Shown here one piece after another: positions 36,704-46,011 of a DNA stretch of 64,000 nt. A program made the position numbers and the translations under genes. The number at the start of each line of letters is the position of its first letter. Positions within the stretch are counted from its first letter, which is position 1. The stretch comes from Leeia speluncae (GTDB lineage Bacteria; Pseudomonadota; Gammaproteobacteria; Burkholderiales; Leeiaceae): assembly GCF_020564625.1 (NCBI RefSeq), contig NZ_JAJBZT010000001.1, forward strand, positions 62,001 through 126,000, given 5' to 3'. The notes below the pieces were generated by a model that saw nothing but the letters and a program-made list of their open reading frames with translations, did not search any database and had not been told where the DNA came from.

Positions 36704-37801
36704 GTGCAGAACGATCTGATGACACTTCCGCAAGAAGTGCTAAGCATGCTGTTGAATCAATCCCTTGCGGGGATTTATGTGATTCAAGATGGTCGTTTTC
36801 CCTATGTAAATCAAGGGTTTGCGGACATCTTTGGTTTCTCTTCTCCCGCTGAAGTAGTTTCCCAACTATTAGTCAAAGATTTGGTTGCGCCCGAAAGTTT
36901 GGAGCGTGTACAAGAAAATGTTCGCTTGAGAACTGCTGGCATGATCCCAGAAATGCGCTATACGTTTACTGCTTTGAAAAAAGGTGGCGAACGGATAGAC
37001 GTGGAAGTGCATGGTCGAAATATTGAATTTAACAATGCACCAGCCGTCATTGGGGTGGTGTTAGATGTCTCGGATCGGCGGCAAGCAGAAAAAGCGAAGC
37101 ATATTTTTCTGAGTGTGATTAGTCATGAACTACGAACGCCGCTTCATCACATTACCGCCTTACAAACACTCATGCGCAAAGAGCATGTTAGTGAAAAAGT
37201 GATGAACTACCTGAATAAGCAAGAAGAGGCGACGCAAAAACTCCAAGGCCTTGTGGAAGAAGTTTTGTCTTTTTCTTCTGTTGATACGAGCTCGGTCGAT
37301 TTAGGCGTAGAAGAGATTGATTCGCAAGCATTCTTTCACCAGTTGCATACCAAAGACTACCAAAAAGCGGTTGTAAAGAATTTAGATTACCAAATTATCT
37401 TTCATAATCAACTTCCCCCCACGCTAAAAGCCTACCGCTTGCATTTAGAAAAGGTGCTAGCGTCCTTGATCGATAACGCTATCAAGTTTACAAAAGAAGG
37501 CCATGTCCATGTAAAAGTGACGATTAAAGAAATGGTGAGGCCAAGAGCACTGTTGTTTATTGAAGTAGAAGATACGGGGATGGGCGTTCACCCAGAGATG
37601 CAAAAAAATCTATTTACCCCGTTTAGCCAAGGCCCACATGCCATGGATAGACGTTTTGGCGGCGTCGGATTAGGTCTCGCCCAGAGCAAACATCTAATGT
37701 CGATGATGGGGGGAAATATTGGCTACAAAGCGTTAGTGCCTCAAGGTAGTGTTTTTTGGTTAAGCATACCTGTTTTGGTCGATGAGCCTGCTAGTCATTG
37801 A
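36704..37801 (+). CDS. PAS-domain sensor histidine kinase
   Basis: A 365-aa soluble histidine kinase. The start is taken as GTG at 36704, with GGAG at 7 nt; the frame is open from TTG at 36671. A PAS domain covers about 12-125 (GIYVIQDGRFPYVNQGFADIFGF). The phospho-acceptor is in VISHELRTPLHH near residue 143, followed by a HATPase domain with DNAIKFT, DTGMG and GGVGLGLAQS motifs. No membrane segment and no adjacent response regulator, so it is an orphan kinase with a cytoplasmic signal input. Confidence 0.9.
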   Translation: MQNDLMTLPQEVLSMLLNQSLAGIYVIQDGRFPYVNQGFADIFGFSSPAEVVSQLLVKDLVAPESLERVQENVRLRTAGMIPEMRYTFTALKKGGERIDVEVHGRNIEFNNAPAVIGVVLDVSDRRQAEKAKHIFLSVISHELRTPLHHITALQTLMRKEHVSEKVMNYLNKQEEATQKLQGLVEEVLSFSSVDTSSVDLGVEEIDSQAFFHQLHTKDYQKAVVKNLDYQIIFHNQLPPTLKAYRLHLEKVLASLIDNAIKFTKEGHVHVKVTIKEMVRPRALLFIEVEDTGMGVHPEMQKNLFTPFSQGPHAMDRRFGGVGLGLAQSKHLMSMMGGNIGYKALVPQGSVFWLSIPVLVDEPASH

Positions 37802-37875
37802 TCGAATCTACCTAGTACATACTCATTCCGTTATACAATTGCATATTGTCTTGTTGTGAATAATCGGAAAAAATA

Positions 37876-38463
37876 ATGTCTCAATCGCTAGCAAAGCCAA
37901 CGGCCGAAGAAGTATTAGTTGCCACTCAAAAATGGCTTGAAAATGCCGTCATCGGTTTAAACCTTTGCCCGTTTGCCAAAGCTGTCTATGTGAAGAATCA
38001 AGTACGTATTGTGGTGAGCGAAGCGAAGCACCTAGATGCATTCCTAGAAGATCTTGACCGCGAATTGCTGCATTTGGCCGAGGTAGATCCGCAGGAAACC
38101 GATACGACGCTCTTGATTCATCCAACCTTATTGGCAGACTTCCTCACATTTAATGATGTAGTAGCGATTGCAGAAGAAGCCGTGGATGAGCATGGCCTAG
38201 AAGGTAAAATCCAAGTAGCGAATTTCCATCCGGATTATCAATTTGATGGCACCGAGCTAGAAGATTTAAGTAACTACACCAACCGTTCTCCGTATCCTAC
38301 TTTGCATTTGATTCGTGAAAGTAGTATTGAAAAAGCAGCAGAAGCCTTCCCTGACCCCGCGGTGATTTTTGATCGCAATATTGCTTTAATGGAAGCATTG
38401 GGAAGATCGGGTTGCGAAGCAGTATTACGAGGCGAAAAGGTCGATTTACCAAAAGGTTTTTAA
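37876..38463 (+). CDS. DUF1415 family protein
   Basis: A 195-aa protein of the widespread DUF1415 family, function unknown. The N-terminal VATQKWLENAVIGLNLCPFAK and FHPDYQFDGTELEDLSNYTNRSPYP segments are characteristic, including the conserved NLCPFA cysteine and NRSP. No signal peptide or membrane segment. Single gene with its own terminator. Confidence 0.9.
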   Translation: MSQSLAKPTAEEVLVATQKWLENAVIGLNLCPFAKAVYVKNQVRIVVSEAKHLDAFLEDLDRELLHLAEVDPQETDTTLLIHPTLLADFLTFNDVVAIAEEAVDEHGLEGKIQVANFHPDYQFDGTELEDLSNYTNRSPYPTLHLIRESSIEKAAEAFPDPAVIFDRNIALMEALGRSGCEAVLRGEKVDLPKGF

Positions 38464-38476
38464 ACAAGATATAAAA

Positions 38477-38508
38477 AATCCCCGTTATTACTAACGGGGA
38501 TTTTCTTT
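38477..38508 (+). terminator. Rho-independent terminator after the DUF1415 gene
   Basis: AATCCCCGTTA (38477-38487), TTAC loop, TAACGGGGATT (38492-38502), then TTCTTTT. It also lies just downstream of the convergent DUF945 gene. Confidence 0.93.
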
Positions 38509-38525
38509 TGTGAGGCGCAATGTGT

Positions 38526-39905
38526 TTATTTGCCTTGCTTCACACCATTGATAGTGAGTGAATTTTTCTCAAAGCGAACGGCCGATTTTAGAATGCCTTT
38601 TTCTTCGACTAACCAGCCCATTTTGGTGAAACTATTAATCTGATCATTCAAATTCTTGATTTCAGATTTGCGTGTACTTGCGGTCATGCTTTTTTGTGAG
38701 TTGATCACTTGCGTGACAAAACCAATTACAGCTTTTCTTGGTACAGAAAACTCGGCTGTCGCAATTACTGCTTGTTGAGCAGCTTCTGCTGGCTTTAATG
38801 TGGCATCTGCATCGCCAAGCCCCACTTTACCGGTAAATTTGAATATCCCTTGCCCTAGGTTTACGCTGAGGTCTGAAATTTCTAATTCAGGATGGGTGTT
38901 AACGTAACTTGGAAGCTTATCTAATAGTTCGTCCAACTCACCAAACGCGATGCTACCAGGCTCATCAATCGCGCTGAGTTTTTGTTGTTTCTCATGCTTA
39001 TTGAAACGGTTAAGCAGCTCAACAATCGAGTTATCAATGTGGCGTAGAGAAATCGCAAAGTGGAAGTTCTTCAGATTGACTTTGTTAACACGAATCGATT
39101 GAATGCTTAAGTCTGCACTGCTATCAGTAAAGCCGGCTTCTGGGTTAGCGCCACTCTGACTACTGCCAAGCACATTTAACATTCTAAATTGTACAGGGTA
39201 GTAGCGATTAGCATCTTTCACTTCAAATGCGGCTAATGAACCTGATGCTTTACCATAGCCTAGCTCTTTATGCGTAAGGTCGAGCGTGCCTTGGGTTTTG
39301 AAGCCTTTTAGTTGACCAGACATCGTTTTGCTAACGACTTTGACTAAATCCAAGCCCACATTAAATTGACGACTTGCTTTGTCTGCCGTGGTATCAAAGT
39401 GAAGCACCAGTGGTGCTGCATTGACGCTGTCTTTCTTCTCTTTAAAAGTAAAGGCTTGTACTGAGAGTGTGGAGTAAATACTACCATCTGCTCTCAATAG
39501 GTGTTCTAGCGTGATTGGGTCACCCTTTTTCCAGAACATCGCTGCAACCAAGCGTTGCGCGGCATTCAGTAGTGGCGTGCTAGTCACTTTGACAGAACCA
39601 TCAGGCAATTTAGCAATCTGATTGGCAAATTCTATTTCGTAAGGCTTGGCGTATTGGCACAGTGCACGATCTAGATTACACGGCATATTTAGTTGTAAGC
39701 TAACCGAGTCTTTAAACCCCTTGTCACTTGCTTCTACCATTTTGCCATGGTTTAAACTCACCAATTGACCGACAAGTGAGCGCTGTTCTTCTTGAATACG
39801 TTGAATCACTTGGTTGGTTTCATCTGATACGGTGGTATCGGCAAACGCGGGTGATGAAGTAGAAAAGGCAGCCATTAGGCTAAACGCAATGTAACGAGGG
39901 CGCAC
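38526..39905 (-). CDS. DUF945 (YdgA-like) exported protein
   Basis: A 459-aa exported protein of the DUF945 family; E. coli YdgA is the best-known relative and its function is unclear. The proposed start is GTG at 39903-39905, with GGAG at 6 nt, giving a clean signal peptide MRPRYIAFSLMAAFSTSSPAFA. In-frame ATGs at 39962 and 39995 would bury that hydrophobic segment behind 19-30 polar residues and lack ribosome sites. The mature part is rich in beta-strand-like repeats and contains SGQLKGFKTQGTLDLT and GLGDADATLKPAEAAQ. Unpaired with other genes. Confidence 0.75.
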   Translation of the reverse strand: MRPRYIAFSLMAAFSTSSPAFADTTVSDETNQVIQRIQEEQRSLVGQLVSLNHGKMVEASDKGFKDSVSLQLNMPCNLDRALCQYAKPYEIEFANQIAKLPDGSVKVTSTPLLNAAQRLVAAMFWKKGDPITLEHLLRADGSIYSTLSVQAFTFKEKKDSVNAAPLVLHFDTTADKASRQFNVGLDLVKVVSKTMSGQLKGFKTQGTLDLTHKELGYGKASGSLAAFEVKDANRYYPVQFRMLNVLGSSQSGANPEAGFTDSSADLSIQSIRVNKVNLKNFHFAISLRHIDNSIVELLNRFNKHEKQQKLSAIDEPGSIAFGELDELLDKLPSYVNTHPELEISDLSVNLGQGIFKFTGKVGLGDADATLKPAEAAQQAVIATAEFSVPRKAVIGFVTQVINSQKSMTASTRKSEIKNLNDQINSFTKMGWLVEEKGILKSAVRFEKNSLTINGVKQGK

Positions 39906-40021
39906 GTGAACTCCGCTGGGGCGATAAGAATAATTGAAGTCTATATTGTATGACTTTTTCATTTTTTGCGCGATTGTTGCGCGGCCTTTTTTCATGGCAA
40001 ATCAATAAATAGGGAAATGTA

Positions 40022-40597
40022 ATGAAAGTATCTGTTCCATTAGCAAAGTCTTATCGATTGTTAAACCATGGCCCGGTTACCTTGGTTTCTGCTGCCGATG
40101 AACAAGAACAAAACGTGATGGCGGCCGCCTGGGCAATGGCATTAGATTTTGAACCTGCAAAAGTAGCTGTTGTATTAGATAAACAAACACATACTCGCCA
40201 GTTGATCGAGAAAACCGGTGAGTTCGTGCTAAATATTCCTTCAAAGCAATTAGCCAAATTAACGCTTCAAGTAGGTTCTACCTCTGGTAAAGAAATCAAC
40301 AAGTGGACAAGCTTTGATATACAAAAAGAAGCAGAAACCGATAGCCGGATTCCTTTATTGAAAGATTGTGCCGCATGGCTTCACTGCCGAGTCATTTCTG
40401 AACCGCATAACCAGCAAACCTATGATTTATTTATTGGGGAAGTGATTGCGGCTTGGGCGGATGATCTGGCATTTGAAAATGGCCATTGGGACTTCAAAGA
40501 TGAGTCCTTGAAGACCCTTCACTATGTGGCTGGTGGCCATTTCTTTGTTACAGGAGAGGCAATTGAGGTGTCATCTGGGTTGGATAGTCCAGATTAG
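40022..40597 (+). CDS. Flavin reductase family protein (FMN-binding split barrel)
   Basis: A 191-aa protein of the flavin reductase-like/FMN-binding split-barrel family. Visible: KVSVPLAKSYRLLNHGPVTLVS, MAAAWAMALDFEPAKVAVVLDK for FMN binding, and VLNIPSKQLAKLTLQVG. Members reduce flavin with NAD(P)H or act as small oxidoreductases; the partner is not evident here. AGGGAAATG provides the ribosome site. Its last 50 nt overlap the 3' end of the convergent EVE gene. Confidence 0.85.
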   Translation: MKVSVPLAKSYRLLNHGPVTLVSAADEQEQNVMAAAWAMALDFEPAKVAVVLDKQTHTRQLIEKTGEFVLNIPSKQLAKLTLQVGSTSGKEINKWTSFDIQKEAETDSRIPLLKDCAAWLHCRVISEPHNQQTYDLFIGEVIAAWADDLAFENGHWDFKDESLKTLHYVAGGHFFVTGEAIEVSSGLDSPD

Positions 40598-41033
40598 CGT
40601 CTAAATTTGGATAGTCTGCTTGCATGGCATGCGCAATGAAGAAAAAATCCGCGGCAGGCACGGCGATATGCCCAAAACGGAATGGGTATCCCCATCTTCT
40701 TTTATCAGGAATAAACGACAAACGATCGATTAATGGCAGGATAGAAGTTTTTTGACAGGGGTAAAACTCGATGTCATGTCGAAAAGGAAAGAAATCTGGC
40801 GCCATCGTTACTTGATAAGGGATATCTGAGACCACACGGCCGATGGCGGTAAATTGTTGCAAGGCAACGCCATTGTGTAAGTCGGTTTTGGGAGAATAGT
40901 AAATTAGCCCATCACCTTTTTTCATCCGCTTTAATGCGGCAACTTTCCCATGGCACAACTGGGCAAATCCACCGTCAACCCCTCTTTCCACGTGAAATTC
41001 GCTTACCACGCCAATCCAGTAATTTGTACTCAT
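40548..41033 (-). CDS. EVE domain-containing protein
   Basis: A 161-aa single EVE domain (PUA-like fold). EVE domains bind modified bases in DNA or RNA; several are linked to restriction of modified DNA. The start taken is ATG at 41031-41033 (MSTNYWIGVVSEFHVERGV), the canonical N-terminus of the family; the earlier in-frame start would overlap the VOC gene. Typical segments: GFAQLCHGKVAALKRMKKGD and the C-terminal RRWGYPFRFG. It lies 19 nt after the VOC gene and is probably co-transcribed with it. Confidence 0.87.
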   Translation of the reverse strand: MSTNYWIGVVSEFHVERGVDGGFAQLCHGKVAALKRMKKGDGLIYYSPKTDLHNGVALQQFTAIGRVVSDIPYQVTMAPDFFPFRHDIEFYPCQKTSILPLIDRLSFIPDKRRWGYPFRFGHIAVPAADFFFIAHAMQADYPNLDANLDYPTQMTPQLPLL

Positions 41034-41052
41034 GGGCGTATACCTTTTCTTT

Positions 41053-41421
41053 CTAGTTTGCCGATGGCACAAAGAATCTGAGGCGATGTCCATCAGGATC
41101 AGTCACGACAAAGGTTTTGCCAAACTCCATGGCTGTTAGCGGTTGGGTGATCGCTAAACCTAGTGAAGCAGTTAACTTGACGGCTTCATTGAGTGTCGTT
41201 TCGTCTAGACAAGGGAAAGCAAGCTCTACGCCATCAACTAATGTGGTTGCCGGCACGACGGTATGTTTTGACCATAACCCTAACTTATTACCATTCTCAA
41301 AGTGAAAAAGGCAAAAGCCAGCGGACGCTTCTACGGGTTGAAATCCAAATAGCTTTGCATACAGTTTTGCGCTAGTAAGCGCATCTTCTACATAGAGAAT
41401 GGTAAAATTTAAGTTAAACAT
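41053..41421 (-). CDS. VOC family (glyoxalase/bleomycin-resistance fold) protein
   Basis: A 122-aa protein of two beta-alpha-beta-beta-beta repeats. MFNLNFTILYVEDALTSAKLYAKLFG opens the first and FVVTDPDGHRLRFFVPS ends the second, the classic VOC closing motif. It could be a metal-dependent lyase/isomerase or a drug-binding protein; metal ligands are not certain. The start is ATG at 41419-41421 with GGAG upstream. Forms a two-gene unit with the EVE gene. Confidence 0.85.
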   Translation of the reverse strand: MFNLNFTILYVEDALTSAKLYAKLFGFQPVEASAGFCLFHFENGNKLGLWSKHTVVPATTLVDGVELAFPCLDETTLNEAVKLTASLGLAITQPLTAMEFGKTFVVTDPDGHRLRFFVPSAN

Positions 41422-41546
41422 CACATGTGCTCCGGTTTCGTTTTGATGAGCACCTAGTGTATTCAAGCCCACTGACAAAACCTGTCAGTAGTGTTTGCTG
41501 TCATGCCAAAAATAATTGAAAACGCAGTTACCTGATAGGAGCGCAT

Positions 41547-42449
41547 ATGTCTGATGCTGGTGAATTTTGGAATGCACGTTTTTCTGCGACGGAATATGTC
41601 TATGGTACAGAGCCAAATGATTTCTTAAAAAGCCAAGCGCATCGATTCCCTGCTAATAGTAAGGTGTTAAGTATTGGTGAAGGGGAGGGGCGTAATGCTA
41701 GCTTTTTAGCGGGTGCAGGTATTCAAATGCATGCGATTGAAGCTTCTTCTGAAGGCGCTGCAAAAATCGCAAAGTTAGCAGCCGACCGTGGTCAGCAAAT
41801 TACCGTGATGCAACAAGATCTAAATACCTATACCTTTGAAGAAAATACATGGGATGGTGTTGTTTCTATTTTTTGCCATTTACCTTCAGCGCTTTCAGCC
41901 AAAGTATTACCAAGTATCGTCAACGCACTGAAGCCTGGTGGCTACTTTGTGATGGAGGTGTATACCCCTCGTCAATTGGCTTATGGTACTGGCGGCCCAA
42001 AAGATAGCGATATGCTATACGAGCCAGACGATGTAAGACGTTGGTTAAATGGCTTAGAGTTGGTACATTTTGCCGAGATTGAGCGCTCTGTTGTCGAAGG
42101 TACTTTCCATACGGGGAATTCACGCGTACTACAAGTGGTTGCTCAGAAACCGCTAGTGGGTTGGCCAACCCCAATGGCAGGCGAAGGGTATATTCGTCAC
42201 TTAGATGGTGGGTATTATCGTCGCTTAGGAATTGGGCGTGATGCTGATGATGAAAATGCGCTGGTGGTATATGCCCATGTATGGCCATTTGAACCTTACG
42301 TGTGGGTGCGCCCGCAGAGCGAATTTCCTGGCCGCTTTACCGAAGTGACCGAGGCAGAAGTGGTTGCGGCAATGAAAGAAGATAGAGAAGAAGCTGGTGC
42401 TGCGGTATTGGCTGCTAAGGCATTGCGTCGAGCAAAGTCATCTAGCTAA
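41547..42449 (+). CDS. Class I SAM-dependent methyltransferase fused to a DUF1653-like domain
   Basis: A 300-aa two-domain protein. Residues 1-205 are a TehB-like class I methyltransferase: FWNARFSATEYVYGTEPNDF, SAM-binding motif I VLSIGEGEGRNASFLA near residue 40, an acidic residue in MHAIEAS, and LKPGGYFVMEVYTP. Residues about 212-275 (GEGYIRHLDGGYYRRLGIGR, then LVVYAHVW and VWVRP) match the compact DUF1653 pattern of an RHxxG start, a VVY strand and a VWVRP end. It ends with a Lys/Ala-rich helix. TehB-like enzymes methylate tellurite or small thiols; the attached domain is unusual. Convergent with the outer-membrane gene. Confidence 0.82.
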   Translation: MSDAGEFWNARFSATEYVYGTEPNDFLKSQAHRFPANSKVLSIGEGEGRNASFLAGAGIQMHAIEASSEGAAKIAKLAADRGQQITVMQQDLNTYTFEENTWDGVVSIFCHLPSALSAKVLPSIVNALKPGGYFVMEVYTPRQLAYGTGGPKDSDMLYEPDDVRRWLNGLELVHFAEIERSVVEGTFHTGNSRVLQVVAQKPLVGWPTPMAGEGYIRHLDGGYYRRLGIGRDADDENALVVYAHVWPFEPYVWVRPQSEFPGRFTEVTEAEVVAAMKEDREEAGAAVLAAKALRRAKSSS

Positions 42450-42460
42450 AAAGAAAAAAT

Positions 42461-42497
42461 GTAGTGCAAGCACCAGGGAGTGGGGTGTTTGCACTAC
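42461..42497. terminator. Stem-loop between convergent genes
   Basis: GTAGTGCAA (42461-42469) pairs perfectly with TTGCACTAC (42489-42497), with an inner CACC/GGTG pairing. A-rich sequence precedes it, which would give U-rich RNA for the minus-strand gene. Confidence 0.6.
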
Positions 42498-42530
42498 TTA
42501 GTTTAAGTCATTTCAATAACTGGAGATGAC

Positions 42531-43127
42531 TTAGAAACGGTACCCGATACGGAACATCGCTTCTGTTGTTTTTGGTTTGCCTGTTGTTGAGTGAGCCGTT
42601 TCCGCGCTAAAGCGAATTTGCTGGATTTCACCACCAAGCTCGATGCCATTATCTAGGGCATAGCTTACGCCAACCCCAATACCCGTGCCATGATGAGAGC
42701 GTGTGCCTGTATCTGTTGCCGAGTCACGGTATTCGCCTTTGCCCCAGTGATACGCTAGCTTTCCGTATACCAGTAGGTTTGGCTGTACTTTGTAACCTGG
42801 TGTCACAAATACAGAGTAATGTTGCTTCATTTTGGCATCAACAGTTTGTGTACCAGATGACTGATAGCTAACAGTGCCAAATTTGCGTTTGCTTAGGTCT
42901 ATGCTACCACCCACACCAATCACCCAGTTACTGTCTGTACCGATGCCATAGTTAAAGGCAACGTCAGAAGCGGTGCTATTTTTCTTGGCGTCTGCATTCA
43001 CAAAGCCAGAGTAGTGAACAGAGTTGCTAGAAGAGCCAATGCCAACGCTAACAGATGGGCCAACAAACGGTTCTGCCATTGCAGCTGAAGCCAAAAGGAA
43101 AGAAGTAATACCAAACAACCATTTCAT
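42531..43127 (-). CDS. Outer-membrane beta-barrel protein
   Basis: A 198-aa small outer-membrane porin-like barrel (OmpW/OMP_b-brl type). It has a signal peptide (MKWLFGITSFLLASAAMAEPF), alternating hydrophobic/polar strands throughout, and a C-terminal strand ending in phenylalanine (AMFRIGYRF), the BAM recognition signal. Eight strands are likely. No specific ligand can be assigned. Confidence 0.85.
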   Translation of the reverse strand: MKWLFGITSFLLASAAMAEPFVGPSVSVGIGSSSNSVHYSGFVNADAKKNSTASDVAFNYGIGTDSNWVIGVGGSIDLSKRKFGTVSYQSSGTQTVDAKMKQHYSVFVTPGYKVQPNLLVYGKLAYHWGKGEYRDSATDTGTRSHHGTGIGVGVSYALDNGIELGGEIQQIRFSAETAHSTTGKPKTTEAMFRIGYRF

Positions 43128-43225
43128 ACGAATAACGCCTTATAAGCCAATTGCATAACGAAAGAAAGGCGTTATATTAATGATATGTAAATAAATGTCA
43201 AATAAATATGCGATTGTGTTAATAA

Positions 43226-43252
43226 AAATGGCGCAATCAATGCGCCATTTTT
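43226..43252. terminator. Terminator after the flavodoxin-like gene
   Basis: AAAATGGCGCA (43226-43236) pairs with TGCGCCATTTT (43242-43252), with A- and T-tracts on both sides, so it can work on both strands. It follows the minus-strand gene ending at 43272. Confidence 0.85.
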
Positions 43253-43271
43253 TGTTAGCTACGCAGACGAA

Positions 43272-43847
43272 TTAACCACGTAGTCTAGCGGCTACTCCGG
43301 CTACACGTGCACCAAACTGCTCGGCAGTTTCTAAGTCGCCTGGCAGTGGGCCTTCTTCTGGGGTGGAGTCAGCTGGTGACTGCGCCATCGCACCACTAAA
43401 TGATCCTAACCAGTTAATGTCATTACGTTGTGCCGCTTTGGTATTAGATGGCATTTGGCCAGTGCCAACCCAGATCATGCCGTGTTGCATCGATAGCGTG
43501 AAAAGCGTGTGAATAGTGGCTAATTTATCGCCATTCAATGAGGCAGAGTTGGTAAAGCCCGCAGAAATTTTATCTTTCCATTTTTGTACAAACCAAGCCT
43601 TAGAAGAGGCATCCATAAATTTCTTAAACTGCCAGCTTACATTCCCCATATAAGTTGGAGAGCCAAAAATAATGGCATCCGCAGCATCCAACACTTGCCA
43701 TGCCGATTCTGCAATATTGCCTTCCGCATCAATCGCAATGAGATCTACATGACTGCCTGCAATGCCTGCTGCGCCTTTTTGAACTGCTTCTGCTTGTTTA
43801 GCGGTATGACCATAACCACTATGATAAACAACGGCGATATTTGCCAT
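43272..43847 (-). CDS. WrbA-like flavodoxin-family NAD(P)H:quinone oxidoreductase
   Basis: A 191-aa flavodoxin-fold protein. The start is ATG at 43845-43847 (MANIAVVYHSGYGHTAKQAEAV), with GGAG upstream and the phosphate-binding loop YHSGYGHT. FGSPTYMGNVSWQFKKFMD and the GPLPGDLETAEQFGARVAGVA end are typical of WrbA-related proteins, which reduce quinones by two electrons and limit oxidative stress. Single gene. Confidence 0.87.
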   Translation of the reverse strand: MANIAVVYHSGYGHTAKQAEAVQKGAAGIAGSHVDLIAIDAEGNIAESAWQVLDAADAIIFGSPTYMGNVSWQFKKFMDASSKAWFVQKWKDKISAGFTNSASLNGDKLATIHTLFTLSMQHGMIWVGTGQMPSNTKAAQRNDINWLGSFSGAMAQSPADSTPEEGPLPGDLETAEQFGARVAGVAARLRG

Positions 43848-44043
43848 GTGTGAGCTCCTATGCGATTGATAGATATGTTTCTTTGGGTAAGGGAATCCAA
43901 CGGTAGACAAATACCGATTGAATAGCGCATTTCTACCTATCAGTATGCACTAGGAAATCAAATGGATGATGAAGGATTTTTGATTAGACTCTTCAAAAAA
44001 ACTGACATACTTTTTTGCTCTAGCTTTCGCCAAAAATGAAAAA

Positions 44044-44066
44044 AGCCAGCCGATATTGGGCTGGCT
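44044..44066 (-). terminator. Terminator of the minus-strand chemoreceptor
   Basis: AGCCAGCC (44044-44051), 7-nt loop, GGCTGGCT (44059-44066). The A-rich sequence just before it on the plus strand gives the U-run for the minus-strand transcript. Confidence 0.85.
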
Positions 44067-44094
44067 CTGATTCAGTCATACGATCGCTATATTG

Positions 44095-45711
44095 CTAGAC
44101 TTGATACTGTGCGGTAATTGTTTTTAATTCTGAAGCTAGCTGATGCAATGAGCCTGCCGCATCGTTGGTCTCTTCTGCCGCCGCGTGGTTTTCTTCTGTC
44201 ATTTGCGCAATACGTTCAACTTGCTGAGCAATGCTATTACTTGCTGCGCTTTGTTCACGGATGGCTGAAGCAATGTCTTCTACATTACGCACGGTCTGTT
44301 GGCTGCTTTCTTCGATCGTTGCGATGGTTTGATTGGCTTCTTTTGCCCGCGTTACGCCCTGATCTACCTTATTCACCGCATCGTGCATGCTGCCTACTGC
44401 TTCTTGCGCGGTTTGGTGCATTGATTGGATCGTTTTGCTAATTTCTTGGGTGGCGCCCGCAGTTCGTTCTGCTAGTTTACGCACTTCATCGGCAACTACG
44501 GCAAAGCCACGGCCTTGCTCACCTGCGCGTGCAGCCTCAATTGCTGCATTTAAAGCGAGTAGGTTGGTTTGATCTGCCACTTCCCGGATAACAGAGATAA
44601 CGCTTGAAATATTGTTACTTGCCGCCTGAAGTTCTTCGATATGACCAGCCGCAGATTTCACGACGATGGAGATATTATTAATATCCCCAACCGTTTGCAG
44701 AATCACGGTTTCACCCGCTTTCGCAACGTTACCACTCTCTGTCGCTAATTGGTTTGCATCTGAAGCTCGGTCGCCAACTTGCTGAATGGATACGGCCATT
44801 TCTTCCATGCTTGCTGCCATTGCAGAGGCTGCATCACTTTGTTGCATCGAGCTAGTTGAGACTTGCTCTGCCGCTGCGGCCATTTGGTAAGACGCTGCGG
44901 CGACGGTTTCTGTGTGATCTTTAATTTCTCGGAAACTAGATTGCAGTTTAGTAATTAGGCTATTAAATGCGGTAATTGTTTGGCCTGTTTCATCATTGCT
45001 TTGAACAGGAATTCGATTGCGGAAGTCAAGATTACTTACAATATGGCTAATGGCCTCTTTCATTAAGTTCAGCGGGCCTGTGATACTTTTGTACAACCAA
45101 ATTCCCCAGCCAGCGAAAACTAAAACGAGTAGGACAATAATCACAATCACCGCAATCTCTGCAGAACTAGCTTTCTGTAATGCTTGCTCAACATAATTAT
45201 CCGCACGATCATTATCATATTTCACTAAATCGCTAAGGCTAGATTCCACTTTTTTCCCTAATGCAGGGAAAACCTCATTGACGTATTTCATTGCGCCATC
45301 CATATCTCCTGCATGTGATAAAGAAGTTACTTTGTCATAGACAGGGAAATATTCTTGGATAAGGGCAGTTTCAGTTACCGCAAGTCTTTTCAGACCCTCC
45401 GGGTCTTTAGCCATTTTTTTATATTCTTCAAAATGGGTTTTTAAAGAGGCTTTTACCTCACCCATATTCTTTTCTACTTCTTCTTTTAATTGGACATCTT
45501 GAACGGATAAGTGCCTATAGGCCAACATTCTTAATTTAACAAACTCATATCGAATATTGCCAATGGTCTCTAGCTCTGGCATGGTTTCTTCGTGAAGCAT
45601 TGCCGTGACTTGTTTTCCTGCTTCCACTTGCCAAACCGTCATGCTGCCAATCCCCGCCATGACGACGAGTACAGTAATGACTAAAGTAAGTAGTTTCTTT
45701 GAAATGCTCAT
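44095..45711 (-). CDS. Methyl-accepting chemotaxis protein with four-helix-bundle sensor
   Basis: Inner-membrane chemoreceptor, 538 aa. The first membrane helix is at about 8-28. The periplasmic 4HB_MCP-type helical domain (about 30-185) has [30 protein letters not shown], typical of that family. A second helix ([21 protein letters not shown]), HAMP and signalling domain follow, with [19 protein letters not shown] and [18 protein letters not shown]. No CheR-binding pentapeptide. The start ATG at 45711 has a weak GTTGGG site. Single gene. Confidence 0.93.
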   Translation of the reverse strand: MSISKKLLTLVITVLVVMAGIGSMTVWQVEAGKQVTAMLHEETMPELETIGNIRYEFVKLRMLAYRHLSVQDVQLKEEVEKNMGEVKASLKTHFEEYKKMAKDPEGLKRLAVTETALIQEYFPVYDKVTSLSHAGDMDGAMKYVNEVFPALGKKVESSLSDLVKYDNDRADNYVEQALQKASSAEIAVIVIIVLLVLVFAGWGIWLYKSITGPLNLMKEAISHIVSNLDFRNRIPVQSNDETGQTITAFNSLITKLQSSFREIKDHTETVAAASYQMAAAAEQVSTSSMQQSDAASAMAASMEEMAVSIQQVGDRASDANQLATESGNVAKAGETVILQTVGDINNISIVVKSAAGHIEELQAASNNISSVISVIREVADQTNLLALNAAIEAARAGEQGRGFAVVADEVRKLAERTAGATQEISKTIQSMHQTAQEAVGSMHDAVNKVDQGVTRAKEANQTIATIEESSQQTVRNVEDIASAIREQSAASNSIAQQVERIAQMTEENHAAAEETNDAAGSLHQLASELKTITAQYQV

Positions 45712-45940
45712 CCCAACAACCTTTCACATACCATCTGATCAAATAGGGCCAATTACTCATCATGTGTTCTGTAAGCAATTTGACCGAAATGGAGTATAGG
45801 TAATTGACAATTCAAAAGGGTTGATGTGGCGCAAACTCTATTAGATAGATAATTAAAACTATGTAATGAATTTGTAAATATGAGTTTGCAATCCAAAAAT
45901 AATTTGGATGAAATTGGTATTTAATTGATATATAAAAAGA

Positions 45941-45965
45941 AAAGCCCCTGCTAATGAGGGGCTTT
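45941..45965. terminator. Terminator downstream of azoR
   Basis: AAAGCCCC (45941-45948), 9-nt loop, GGGGCTTT (45958-45965), followed by more T on the plus side and preceded by A-rich sequence, so it functions for the minus-strand azoR. Confidence 0.85.
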
Positions 45966-46011
45966 TTTTCGCACTAACTAGAGTGATCTCGTTAGGCAAT
46001 ATCGCTAAAAA

